64,000 nt of DNA from Spirodela intermedia (lineage: Eukaryota > Streptophyta > Magnoliopsida > Alismatales > Araceae). The notes under the pieces were generated by a model. It worked only from the letters and a program-made list of their open reading frames with translations, was not told the DNA's origin and made no database searches. A program made the position numbers and the translations under genes. Position 1 is the stretch's first letter; each line of letters begins with the position of its first letter. The stretch covers positions 3,420,759-3,484,758 of the forward strand of contig LR746266.1 in NCBI GenBank assembly GCA_902729315.2. The letters run 5' to 3'. Below are positions 25,225 to 38,764 of this stretch, piece after piece.

Positions 25225-25858
25225 TGTAGGAGAAAATATGCAAACACAGGATCACAATAATCGCATAAACTAAATTTCTAAATATATGAGAAGAAATAGA
25301 AGAGAAATCACCAAGTTATCAAGAATCCTGATGAGAACAAGACTTTAACTAAACACTTCTAATCCACGTCTCAATGTACTTGAGATGACTCACACATTAA
25401 AGAGTCAATAATAGACTCTTATCTCCTTCTATAACAACTTTACTTGCAATAGAAGAGAGAGAAGATATAAAAAAGAATATAATTAATGGAGAGAAATAAT
25501 AGACCCAAGAGAGAAATTGTCATCCGTCGTATTAAAAAAAGGAGAAATACATGCCCTATTTATAGAAAATAGGAAAAGATAATTACTTCCTAAAAGGAAG
25601 CATCTCAATCTGTGTAATTGAGCCCACACATCTTGGATGTGATAGTTGCAACCACCCTCGTTCTTTGTCTGCATGACCTTTGAACAGGTCATAAGGGTCG
25701 ATGTGACTATCATGTCACCGCCCCCTTATTCATCGCATGTCTCCCAAATGAGTCAGATAGGAAAACTTTCTCTCTCGTCTCCCGAATGGTTGAAATGGGA
25801 GAGGTTCTCTTGCACGTCTCCTGAATAGGTCAACTATGATTGATTGACACTGTCAACA
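25225..25858 (-). repeat. Copia 5' LTR
   Basis: About 634 bp, partner of 20666-21266. It has extra bases near 25780-25830. Visible point differences and indels show the insertion is not recent. Confidence 0.9.
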
Positions 25859-26181
25859 GATTGTGGCTTGATTGAGGGCACAATAATCCACACAAAACCT
25901 TCAAGTTCTGTCTTTCTTCCATACCAGTAATGCGGGGCTCGAGCAAGGGCTTAATGAATGTTGTAAGATGCTGGCCTAAAGCATCTCTTCTACCATTTTC
26001 TCCAGCTCCACCTTTTGGAAGTAAGGTATCGGAATGGCTGGATGTTGATGGGCCCAACATTTGGATTCAAGTTGACATGGTGGTCAACCTCGTACTGTGG
26101 TGGCAGGTTGTGAGGCTCGGCGAACACCTCTAGAAATTTCTGTCTTAGCCGCTCCTCCTCATTAATGGGATCTGCGCTCAA
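25859..26181 (-). pseudogene. Gypsy reverse transcriptase, N-terminal part (5' of the copia insertion)
   Basis: Carries FAEPHNLPP and the VDHHVNLNPN stretch that begins gypsy RT. After a frameshift comes an FCVDYCALN motif, cut off at 25859 by the copia LTR. The remainder of the domain resumes at 20665. Confidence 0.75.
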
Positions 26182-26561
26182 CTCGGCCGTCGATAGTTAG
26201 AAGAGCTCAAAGCAGCAGTCCCTAGTCTTCATACAATTGGATATGGGCTTCAGTGCGATTTCTGGCTGTTCTCCCGTTTGCTCTATCTTAAGTACCACCC
26301 GTTCCATTCTTGGGCGGAAGGATAACATACCTGCATCAAGGTCCATATCTAACTGACAGAGAGACTTCAACCATTTCATTCCGAGGACGACTTTCACCGT
26401 GGCCAGAGGAAAGAAAAGGAAATCGTCGCATATGTGGATGTGCTACAAGTCTAGTGAAATATGAGGTGCGAGCTCCATGCCATCCACCTTCTCACCGGAC
26501 CCGGTGACGACCTTGTACCAGGGAATTTGGATCAGGGGGCAGTTCACGGGCCACTCGATCG

Positions 26562-27065
26562 CTAATAAAGTTGAGTCACACCAATGTCCACTAGGATCGT
26601 GACGGGTCTGCCTCCAATTTTTCCACGAAACTCTAGAGCTTCATATTTGTCCGTCAGGGACTTTAGTATTGCCTCCATATTGACGATGGTTCCTTGAACT
26701 TGGATGGTCTCCTCAGTTGATCTTCGGAGCTCCATGAAATCCGTCTCCGTAGGCGTGGAGAGGATATGTAATTCCTTGAGACTTTTGTGGCAGGGAGAAA
26801 ATTTATCATTGAAATGGAAGCACATACCTTTGACCCGCCGTTCTTGTATCTGCGTGGCCGTGAGGTTCAGTTTCTTCCTCCGATCCGGCGCATTGATGTC
26901 CGCTGCTCTTGAGTCGGCTGGGGTGACCCCGGTCACCCGGCCTTCCTCCCATCGCCTACTGTGGCCGGAGTCCGGCATTCTCGACATACGAGGCTCCAGA
27001 GCGATCCTCAACTCCTCCGTGGGTCTGGGGGGTCTAGGCCGGTTCGCTGTGGACAAGTGGGACAA
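26562..27065 (-). pseudogene. Gypsy zinc-knuckle and protease remnant
   Basis: The frame contains the conserved lead-in LNLTATQIQERR and a degenerate zinc knuckle in which two of the expected cysteines are Phe and Ser. After it comes a protease segment in which the active-site DSG triplet reads D-I-G. It lies between gag and RT in the usual order. Two key positions are lost, so this is a dead copy. Confidence 0.75.
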
Positions 27066-27184
27066 GGTGTTGACCTTCGCTTACACTTGCGGGGCCGTCT
27101 TCATCATTTTCTCGAGTTCCCTCGGATGAAGCACACAGACCTCGGTCTGTATTTCTTCCTTGAGACCATTTAAGAAGGTATCTG

Positions 27185-27823
27185 TCAGCATTGGATTCGG
27201 AATATCTCGAAGGATACTCGTGAAGAGCTCGAAATCTTGTCGATATTTGGCCACCGTAAGGTGCTGGCGGAGGCTCTGGAGTCTATCCTACAAGGAATTA
27301 GATTGATCCAGGCTATACTTTTCCAATAGATGATTGTGAATCGTCGCTTTCTGGAAGGGGGACGGTCCATGGCCCATTGGAACCAGTGCAGAGCGAGCCC
27401 ATCCATACTCAGGCCTACCAATTTGAGTTTCTCTTGCTCAGGAACCCCGTAGTTGGAGAAAAACAGCTTCGCTCTGAAGATCCAGCTCTCAGATCTTTAC
27501 CCGTGGGAGGTGGGTATTTCTAATTTACGCCCTTGCCACAGTTCGGGTTGTTGTCGGTGAGAGCTCGAAACCGGTGCACCGGAGGGCAGGGCGACCGGAT
27601 GCCCGTTGTTTGGTACGTTTGAATTATGGTATCCTGAGGTTCCTGCCCCTCTACCTTTGAGAGGATAGTATCTTCCGTAGCTGGGTTCCCCGGAGTTCCA
27701 TTCATCGGACAGCCCCTTCTCTTTTCCTGGTCCATGGGTGGAAGTTGGAAAATTTAGACGTATGGTGAGCTGGAGGGATTCGAGGGCTCTAGCGATGGCG
27801 CTGAGCTGTTGATCCGTCGTCAT
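27185..27823 (-). pseudogene. Gypsy gag remnant
   Basis: The N-terminal piece (27823-27497) and a capsid piece (27421-27185) are in different frames. The capsid piece has the LSMDGLALHWFQW hallmark of plant gypsy gag. Frameshifts and stops break the frame. Intact gag forms the particle that packages element RNA. Confidence 0.75.
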
Positions 27824-28008
27824 TTGCTCATGCTTGAAGTCTGCCAGCTGGCACTTGAACTCGGCCTATTCGTTTCGGAGGGTGTCTCTAAGACTCTTGA
27901 CAGCTGTGAACTGCTGCTGTTGCTCCGAGCGAAATTTCTTGAACTCCTTTTCCATGAGTTCCAGCCGGCTGTCCTGGGACTTGGGCGGAATGGTGGAAGG
28001 CCAACTGT

Positions 28009-28020
28009 GCTCTGATACCA
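28009..28020 (-). promoter_or_regulatory. Gypsy primer binding site
   Basis: On the minus strand this reads TGGTATCAGAGC, a perfect match to the complement of the plant initiator tRNA-Met 3' end. It lies three bases inside the 5' LTR. Confidence 0.9.
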
Positions 28021-28023
28021 GTG

Positions 28024-28414
28024 TGATGAATACCTAGTTGAACCGGCCAATGCTCTTGGCCGGGAAGGTTGATGAACCCCAAGAATCAAGAACGGAACAA
28101 GGTGGTTTGCTGAACTAAGGTCACGTACAGGAGAGGATCCTCAACCTCCGGAAAAGGAAGGAGCTTAGGGAAGGACACACTGAGGGGGATGGTAGGGGAT
28201 AAGAGCTCTCGCAAGAACTCTTCAGCAGGCACCTCTTCGAGATGGCGGGTCTCCGGCAATTCTCCTCTGTTTCTCGTTCTTCTTGTGTTCCTTACTGTCG
28301 CGGTCCACCGGTTCGTCTTAGCCGTTCTGTCGCCGATGTCTCCTTGGTCGTTTACCGGCTAACCATCCAGTATCCCGGCCACGTGGATGATTAGTTGAGG
28401 TTAGGGCCTCAACA
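28024..28414 (-). repeat. Gypsy 5' LTR
   Basis: Partner of 18630-19096, with the same terminal bases and shared blocks such as AAGAGCTCTCGCAAGAACTC. It is followed directly by the ATCGG target duplication. Confidence 0.9.
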
Positions 28415-28415
28415 A

Positions 28416-28811
28416 TCGGCCAAGGCAACGACGGTCGCCGGAGCCCTTGGGTGCACGCTGGCGACGCATGCTGGAACGGCGCAGAACAGCGCCGGGCGAC
28501 TAAGGTCGCGGAGTTGCCTGTCTGACGACGGTCGCAGGTGGCCTGAGCGAGGACGCTTGCTGGATAGCCAAGCGAGGATACTCGCAGAATGGCTGGTCGA
28601 CGACGGTTGTGGATCGGCTAAGGCGACGACGGTCGCGGGAGGCCTTGGCTGCAAGCTAGCGGCGCGAGCTGGAACGGCGCAGAACAGCGCCGGGCGACTA
28701 AGGACGCGGAGTGGCCTGTGTGACGACGGTCACGGGTGGCCGAAGCGAGGACGCTCTCTGGACAGCCTAGCGAGGATGCTCGCGGAGTGGCTGGGTGACG
28801 ACGGTCGCGGA
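28416..28811 (+). repeat. Two tandem 198-bp units in the GC-rich element
   Basis: Unit 1 is 28416-28613 and unit 2 is 28614-28811. Each contains GCTGGAACGGCGCAGAACAG and two or more ACGACGGTC motifs. A third, partial and more diverged unit lies left of the gypsy insertion at about 18470-18629. Confidence 0.8.
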
Positions 28812-28868
28812 TCGACCAGGCGATGGGGAAGGTTGAAGATGCGCGAAGTTGCGCAGAGTCGTGCCTAA

Positions 28869-31490
<2,622 letters not shown>

Positions 31491-31800
31491 GATACTCCTC
31501 TTCCTTGGGACAGGCAACCGAAGAACCGTGCGCTGCCTTCTTCCTGAGCTTTGCTAAAGTGACGCTGATGCCGTCATCTATTTAATGGGGAGGAAGGAGA
31601 ACAACGTAAATGGAAAGGACTGGATCTCGTACTCTAGTCTACTCTACTAATGGGCTCCATTCTTACTGGTGGCGGGAAAGCCGCCACGCCAACCGTTGTA
31701 ACCTTGGTGGACAGGTGCTCCTCCTCCTTGGGGAGAGGCGACCGTAGCACTGTGCACTTGCCCTCTTCCTGAGCTTCGCTGGAAGTGATGTAGTGCTTGT

Positions 31801-33184
31801 GCAACCCATTTGCAAATTAGGCACGGACGTTGAACCATTCGCTGCCACTTGCCTCATGTGTCCGTTGAACTGACAAGTTTTAAGAACTTGCTACAACTCG
31901 GCCACATGGCTGATGTTGACTGTATAAATTAAAGGGAAGGTAGTCATCTCTTTGCAGAACTTCGGTATTGGTGTTGTAGTTAAAGCGTATTTATAAAAAA
32001 ATAATGCAAAGCTTGGAAAAGAAGTCCAAAATCCCACATTTACTTGAGTAAAATTGATGATGTATGGTTAAACTCTGTACAAATGTCAGCAATATACCAT
32101 ATTCCATGGAAACGTTTTGATCTTAGTAGTGTCTTTCTTCCTGCTCTACGTAAGTCCTTCAATATTTCTTCAATGTTGCTCACACCATATTATAACGTTG
32201 GCTTTCCCCAAGCAAGTGAAAAACCTTTTGCACCACAAAGTATGTAATAGTATGAAAACATTGTAGATTTGATCACAACAAAAAATATAAGCCGCCTCAT
32301 TTTACAAATCAAGCAATAAAAGTAATAATGGCACCACACCAAGTCTTGGACTAGGTAAGTAACCAAATGGAAGAAGACAGAAATATAAGTACAGGTTTTT
32401 CATCACTCTTCGAAATCATTTTATTACTATCTTGTATATGTGCTAAAAACTGTCTAGTGTCTTTTCGGCTTCTTTATCATACCTGAAGTGATATTATTTT
32501 TGTTGCCATAATCTGAAAGTGGACATATGGATGTCACATCCTAAGATGCCCTCCTAATTGTGTAATCTTTTGACTTTTTTTTTTTTTGAAAGTACTAGAT
32601 TGTGGCCTTTAAGTAGTGGCATGATACCAAGAAGGTGGAGGGGTTGACTTGATAGTATTTTACTTTTTCTTTAATCAAACATTGAATACCTAAACAATAG
32701 GAGTTCACGTGATAATCATCAACAAAGTCACCTGACAAATTTTATGGTGGTTCACTCATCTCGGCCCATATCCACTCTCCAAAGACTCCAAATAATTTAT
32801 TTTCTCCTTTGACTTCTCTTATTCTTATTTGCGGGACCAAACAAGAGAGGCAGAACTGGATGATTCTTCAAGCTGTTTCCCTTTCTCTTCCCAGTAGGAA
32901 TGAATGGAGAAAAACAGGGAGGAGAATGGTTGATCAGTTTGTTTCTCTTTCCCTTCCGTGTATTCTTTCTTTTTGTCGTGATTTTGATCTTGCTTTTCTC
33001 ATTCTCCTCCTGTTATTCTGTCGATATTCGTCAATGCGTTCTTCTCTAGTCATTATCTTATTTTCGTGCATTCGTCCCTTGGTTTTGGTGAAAATCCAAG
33101 AGCTTTTTTGTCGTCGTTCTCCTAGTCGTTCTCCTCCTGTTATTCTGTCCTATTGAAGTGTTACAAATCTTTAGAAAGAACCTT
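31801..33184. other. Intergenic, no gene seen
   Basis: AT-rich DNA with a T-run near 32577-32587. A 115-codon plus-strand frame (32809-33156) is Leu/Ser/Phe-rich and resembles no family. Two near-repeats of CGTTCTCCTCCTGTTATTCT occur around 33000-33150. Confidence 0.35.
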
Positions 33185-33271
33185 CAAAGGGTTATATATG
33201 AAAGACCCGCATATTTTGAAGCATATGAGAACTTAAGGTATATCTCTCACACCTTGTACAATAATACGTTA

Positions 33272-34897
33272 TAAGTCTTTATTATCATGAGTTAATAATT
33301 AGTAAATAATATAGTTTTAGCCTTAACTCATGATAAATAGACTTATATTTGTGTTAAAGTGTGAAAAGTGGTTTTCAGTTGATTAATGTGAATTTTTAGG
33401 TAATTATGTGATTTTATATGATTTTTACAGTCTTACTTTTGAGATAAATGAAGAACAAGAAATAAAAATAAAAATATTGCAAAATAGGGGGACCCGCCGG
33501 CCAGCCGGGCCCGTAAGCAGGTCGGAAGCGCAGTCGGGGAGTAGCCGTGAGCAGGGGCTTGAGCGGCTTGGACCGATAGGGCGCGTGTGCGCTACTCCCC
33601 TTCCACGTCACTGGTGGCCAGTCGGTTGTGGGGCAAGGAGTGGTCGTACACGCAAGAGAAGGGACTTTGCTTAGAAAGCTAACATTACTATATATTCGCC
33701 CGAAAAATCGGCGCACAACCGATGTGGGACTAAACCCGCGTCACACCTTCCTCAAAAGAGGCGGGCGACCGGTGCGGGTTCGAATCCTCCTAGAGTCAAA
33801 AGTCATATATTTTTATCTAATTATTGCGACTTTCCTGCAGATCGCTAGTGAAGGATTAAGCAACGAGAATCGCTGGATCCTCGGCGAAAATCTCGTCAAC
33901 GCGATTCGCGGAACATTGCTACTAAAATTTATGAACGATTCGCAATAAAAGGATTGCGAATCCATCGAGTAAATCATCTCCGATTGATCGACGAACAAGC
34001 CGTCGTCGGGAAGAGGACGATCCACCAGGAGACGAGTCGCCACCCCCTGAGAGCGTACCAGATGCGATGAAGAGCCTCCTCTTGCTGCGCGGACCTGAGG
34101 ATGAAGCTCCCTAACATGCGCCCCACCTCCATCCAGGTCATCTCCGTCGGGTGACAGCCGCCGGAGAGCCGCAAAGTCGTCATTTTTCCGCTCCGCCGGG
34201 TGACAGCCACCGGAGACGAGTCGACGACCCATTCTATTGATCTCTAGACTTCGAAAGGAGATCTAGAGATTGCCCACATCGTCTTTGTCCAAGGAGAGCC
34301 TTCGAGGCCGTGGACACTACACGACGATCCTCCCGAATGCTCAGGATTCTAGTGCATCGCCGACGCATCGCCGTCACGACGCCGTAACTCTGTTTTCCTA
34401 CTTTCAACTTAATTTACGCTTCATTTAGTGAAATTTTTTGTGATTTTAATTTACCAAAATATACTTTATTCTATTACGATTCTTCCAGCTTTTACAAATC
34501 TTAATTTGATTAATTAAATCATCTATAATCGCTTACGTAAGAATCGTCGGGCAGAACTCTGTTTCCACCCGATTCGCATTCGCGGGGCGCTGACATCATC
34601 CTGACGTCCGCACCCTTATTTCCTTTTTTTCGTGAATTTTAAATGTATTTTCTTTTCATTTCTTAGTATAAAATTCATATAAAATAGTATTCTCTGAGGA
34701 AAATTCTGAATAATTACCAGATATTATATTACATCCCTGTGATCGACCTGGAAAATTACCACTATTTTTGGAACTTTTATTAAATTATAATTGATATTTT
34801 TGTTCAGAAATACTTCTAAATATCTGAAAATTCGTATTTTATAATTTTATAAATTTTAGATTTGCGTGATTTAATATACAACAACTAAGTCACGTCA
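33272..34897. mobile_element. 1.62-kb repeat family, copy 1
   Basis: 1626 bp starting TAAGTCTT and ending GTCACGTCA, flanked by ATACGTTA (33264-33271) and ATACGTCA (34898-34905), an 8-bp duplication with one mismatch. It is nearly colinear with copy 2. It opens with a 24-25 bp inverted repeat (33271-33295 with 33323-33346). It carries a B-box-like GGTTCGAATCC near 33778 and a GATGTGGGACT motif. No terminal inverted repeats or RT/transposase are visible. An 8-bp duplication is typical of hAT and some Mutator-like elements and unlike the 5 bp of LTR elements. Confidence 0.75.
33937..33962. other. Internal hairpin in repeat copy 1
   Basis: Perfect 10-bp arms around a six-base AAAAGG loop. The equivalent in copy 2 (41253-41280) has 11-bp arms and differs at one paired position on both sides (A-T here, G-C there). 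Confidence 0.7.
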
Positions 34898-35870
34898 ATA
34901 CGTCATTAGGGTTTGTAGACAAAATGACAAGCTCAACCTTGAAGACAAATGTTTGTTAATCAAATGAAAAATCTTAGACATGATATCAAGGATGATATAC
35001 ATACAAGCTAAAAGATCTGAGCTGAATCAGGATTAAAAGTTATCAATAAAAATTATTGACGATAACCCATTAATAGAAGACATGGACCAAATATAAGTTG
35101 CATGATCTACTTTGAGTAAGATCTTAGAAGAATAAGTGTTTGTCGTTCAATTATGAATATACAAACGATATTGTAGACAACTATCACCATAGAAGAATAC
35201 TTAAACATAAAAATAATTGAAGGTAGAGCACCAACATAACAACTTTGAAGTTTTTAAAATTAATATGACTGTTTTAAAATATTGAAATGATAAAAAAATG
35301 TAGTGGACTATAATAAAGATGAGTTAAGAACAAACTAAGGTTAATGTTGAATGAAGAAATCTTCATCCACATTATTTACACAAGCTTAAGGAGAAGTTCT
35401 ACTCAATTTTAAGACTCGATATCTACTCATTGGGAATATTTTTATCTAAGAAAAAATATATGTCAACTTAAGTGTGTGGTGTTGCGAGTCAATACCTATT
35501 TGGAAGATCAAAAAATACTATTTGGAAGAGTTGAACATGTGAAGTAAATTATAATTTCAGAAGAAAATAATAGAAATATGGTAGGATGACCCTATGATAC
35601 TAGATGTAGCCTAAGGAAGGGTGAACTAATATAAAATATTTGTGTCCATCATCATTATGAGTGAGAAAGAAAAATTAGAGTAACTTAGTGACGAGGAAAA
35701 GAGTTTTAGGTTAATTTACATAGAAACTTAAATAGACCATGTTAGAACATGTGTCGACACACTTACACAACTAAAAAACTAGAATAAAATGAAGGAAACT
35801 AATTTACTCCCCTCTTGGTACTTCACTTAACTACTTTAAACCCAAAATTTTATTTATTAGATTTTTAAGA

Positions 35871-38764
35871 AATCAAGAATCCTCTTCAGATCAAACACTA
35901 CATATTTTTATTTTATTTTATCAATTAAATTATTTGTAAAATAAATATTATGATATGGAATTAGTTTCATAACACACTTTTAGATAATCAAATTTCTAAA
36001 GCATGTGTGCATGTAATTAGTTACTTTACATATTATAATTGAGAAATAAAACTTACATCTTTGAATTATTTTATTTCTAAACTAAGAAAATAACTAAGTT
36101 TCTCATCATGCTCATCTAAAAACCATCTTTCGTAATATTTGAAAATCTTTGCATAATTTTTCATCCACAAATCTAGAAACTATTTCATCCATATACACTT
36201 GAACAATAAGTATATATTTTTATATTTCTATGAGAAATAGAGTGGTCTCTATGTTATAATTATTTTATAATAAAAAAGAGGCTAGTCTCTCATGTCATGC
36301 TCTAAGAAATTGTTTCAATATATACTAATACATTTACTAACTTCATATATTATGAATTCACGAAACTAGGAGGCTGACTTACATATAATACTTTCTTAAA
36401 TTTTCCAATTAAAAATACACTTTTTACATTCATTTGATACAACACTAAATTTTTTTAACAAACATCACTCAAGCATTTAAGTTTAGATGAAAATGATGAG
36501 CAAAGAAATTGATATAACCTTAGTCATTGTTATCAAAATGATTGAATTTCAAATATTTATAAACTAAATTAAAAGTGAGAATTAAAAATAATTTTTGGTG
36601 AATTCAAGTTATCTGCAAGGATTATGATCAATCTTAATATCAATTTCTTTGTTCTAGATGTTTTATTGAAATAGTTGAAAAATAAAGAGCAAAAATAAAA
36701 TAATCTTCTTAGTGCTTTAAGTCTTCTACAAAGTGTTTGAGTTCGAAATATTTTGAATTTGATGTGTGCCCATGTTCAGTATTGATAGATTACTCAAAAC
36801 CGACAGAATACTCCAACAAAGACACAATAAGAAATTACAAAAATAAAGGACCATAAAATAAAACTTAAATTGAGAAAAAATGAGATGATATAGAAATATA
36901 TAACCACTAGCAGGGTAACCATACTTTTGGTGAAGTAAAAAGTATTTGGGTTAAATACTTTAAATTTTTTAGTAATATTTCAAAATAAATGGATTAAGAT
37001 GATCGTAACAAAGTCAATGTTCACCATAAAAATTAAAATCAAGAAAAGGACTATTGAAAGTGAAATTGAAACATAAACTATCTAATAATGGAGAAGCTCG
37101 CTCAATTATAAAATGGGAAAATGATTTGATTTGAATCCTTATCAAAATTAAGTGATATATGATACTAAATGATAAAAACTACGCTTTGAATCAATTGGAA
37201 AAATGATAAAAATGTAAATTAAAATGCTTAATTACATTGTCTATTGTCATCCATATGACGGATTAAGCAAAAGAAGAATATAACACAATAAAAATGGAAC
37301 TATAATTAGTAAATCTTATCATTGTGCTACTTGTCTCCATCTATCACCTAGAGAGAACTTGGCCAAAACACTTCTTGAAAGTTCCTTGAGTCATTTGCTA
37401 TATCTCCTCTCAAAACTTTCCTCCTTTTTCTTTAGAACTTCTGTTAATGCATCATTTTTTGGCTGATGATCAAGGTCAAATGTGATGAAATATTACATTA
37501 ATTAATACTAAATATAATTAGATTGAATCAAAACACTAAAATAGAATTTATCGTGCATGTTATAAAGTTATACTTCAATCTATTTATTAACCTTGAGAAA
37601 CTATCATTTGATGATTTTATTTATACTCACCTATATATCCAAGGCCAACATCTTGAGAAATATGTTTATCGGCCAGAAAAGTATATAAAAACCAGAAGAA
37701 ATAAAGTTATAATTATGTGAATTTATTTAGAAATTTTCAGATGAATATTGGACTTGGTAGTGGCTTGCTTACATCAGACCCAACATCAAGCTCAATACTC
37801 ACCCATTATGATGAAAGGATTTAAGAGAAAAGAAGAGCGAGAAGAGAAGGGGGCTGGTCATGAGCTAGGGCAGGGGGCTGGTCATGTCCTTCTGTGTGAT
37901 AGGGGGAGGTTGGGGTAAAGGCAGTTATAAGTACCCTCTAGGTGACAGAAAAGGAGAGCTGTAGTCATCGGTGATGTGTGATGACGCAATGGCAGCTGGT
38001 CATAAGTTGTGGTGGTTGATGGTAACAGTGCAGTGGCAACAACATATAGCTATAATGAAAACTTTATTTATGAATCATTGTTTAATGAGTTGAATCATAA
38101 TATAACATCCAATTATTTTCATCACTAAATAAATTTAAATCATAATGTTATGTATAATCTTATGGTTAACAACAAATCAAAGGAATCGCACTTTTGAGAT
38201 ATTTTTCTATATTTAAGTAATGCAATGTTATATTCATTGATTATAAGAACAATATAATAAGTGTTGAAACATGTGACAAAGTTTCACAAATGTTTTGAAA
38301 AACCAAAGTCACTAATAAAATTTGAACGTACCACTTGAGTAATGTGAAAAAAAGAGTGTTAATATGAAAAATATATGAAATATTAAAAACATGTAATGAC
38401 AAGCATGAGATTTGAACTTAGAAAATAAGTTACGAAGCAGAAAAAGTGATGGTTGAATTATTCAATTCAAAGTATAGACAAAATTTAAATTTTTGAAATA
38501 ACAACACATGAAAAACTAGTCAAGATATTGAAAGTAAATATACATAGTAAGTAACTAAAGTAAGACTCAAACTCAAAACTCACAAGATAGTTGAGTTGGA
38601 CCACCCACACAAAGTGAAGAAGGAGATGAAGTTGTTGCCACATAATTTAGATGGTGACATGTCAGATTCCTATGTGAAAAAAATAATAAATAAGAAACAA
38701 CCAAGCTTCAATCTAATATCAAAAGCAAAATCAATTGTTGAAGTCAAACATATCTCTATTTTTT
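35871..38764. other. AT-rich DNA between the two old LTRs; no gene
   Basis: Very AT-rich with stops in all frames. 35920-36490 aligns by eye with 16840-17300, indicating a shared dispersed retroelement. Around 37830-38040 is a short GC-richer patch with no coding signal. Confidence 0.5.

Larger units (their letters stand above)
20666..25858 (-). mobile_element. Ty1/copia retrotransposon nested in the gypsy RT
   Basis: LTRs are at 20666-21266 and 25225-25858, with termini TGTTGAC and TACA on the minus strand. The flanking 5-bp duplication is AATTG (20661-20665) against GATTG (25859-25863), one mismatch. The polypurine tract is the CCAAGGTGGAGTT stretch next to 21266. A degraded primer binding site lies below 25225. 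The internal order on the minus strand is gag, zinc knuckle, integrase, RT, as in copia. Every frame has stops. It is younger than the gypsy insertion because it interrupts it. Confidence 0.9.
18630..28414 (-). mobile_element. Ty3/gypsy LTR retrotransposon (minus strand), hosting a nested copia element
   Basis: LTRs are at 18630-19096 and 28024-28414 (minus-strand start TGTTGAGG, end CATCA). The 5-bp target duplication ATCGG is exact at 18625-18629 and 28415-28419. The tRNA-Met primer binding site is at 28009-28020, just inside the 5' LTR. The order on the minus strand is gag, zinc knuckle, protease, RT, RNase H/integrase. All frames are broken, and the integrase core is truncated shortly before the 3' LTR. 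Minus the nested copia, the element is only about 4.6 kb, shorter than a complete gypsy, consistent with internal deletion. Confidence 0.9.
18206..28868 (+). pseudogene. Repeat-bearing reading frame in the GC-rich element, interrupted by a gypsy insertion
   Basis: Two open segments, 18206-18629 and 28420-28868, lie either side of the gypsy element. When the insertion and one copy of its 5-bp duplication are discounted, the frame runs on without a stop for about 290 codons. The second segment holds two exact 66-codon units (28416-28613 and 28614-28811), about three-quarters identical at protein level. The first segment ends with the last part of another unit (LDSQARILAEWL recurs). I recognise no domain in the Arg/Gly/Ala-rich product. 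The frame could be a real element-encoded protein or a chance consequence of a repeat whose length is a multiple of three. As it stands it is disrupted. Confidence 0.4.
33185..35870. mobile_element. Decayed LTR (left copy) interrupted by the 1.62-kb element
   Basis: The flanks of the 1.62-kb insertion (33185-33271 and 34898-35870) together align with the uninterrupted sequence 38765-39905. Shared landmarks are GAAAGAC.CGCAT, ATGGTAAGCTC/ATGACAAGCTC, TAGCCTAAGGAA, and a C-rich then CTTGGTACTT end. The pair behaves as two old LTRs with about 2.9 kb between them. No coding frame survives, so the superfamily is uncertain. Confidence 0.6.

Noticed and set aside
28416-28811. Tandem units as a CRISPR-like or satellite array
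   Set aside because: Only two full 198-bp units with no spacer structure, in a eukaryotic transposon context.
32809-33156. 115-codon plus-strand frame
   Set aside because: Low-complexity Leu/Ser/Phe composition, no family resemblance, and near-repeats within it.
33770-33795. GGTTCGAATCC B box, suggesting a tRNA or tRNA-derived SINE
   Set aside because: No A box at a suitable distance and no cloverleaf can be drawn, so it is noted only as a motif within the 1.62-kb repeat.
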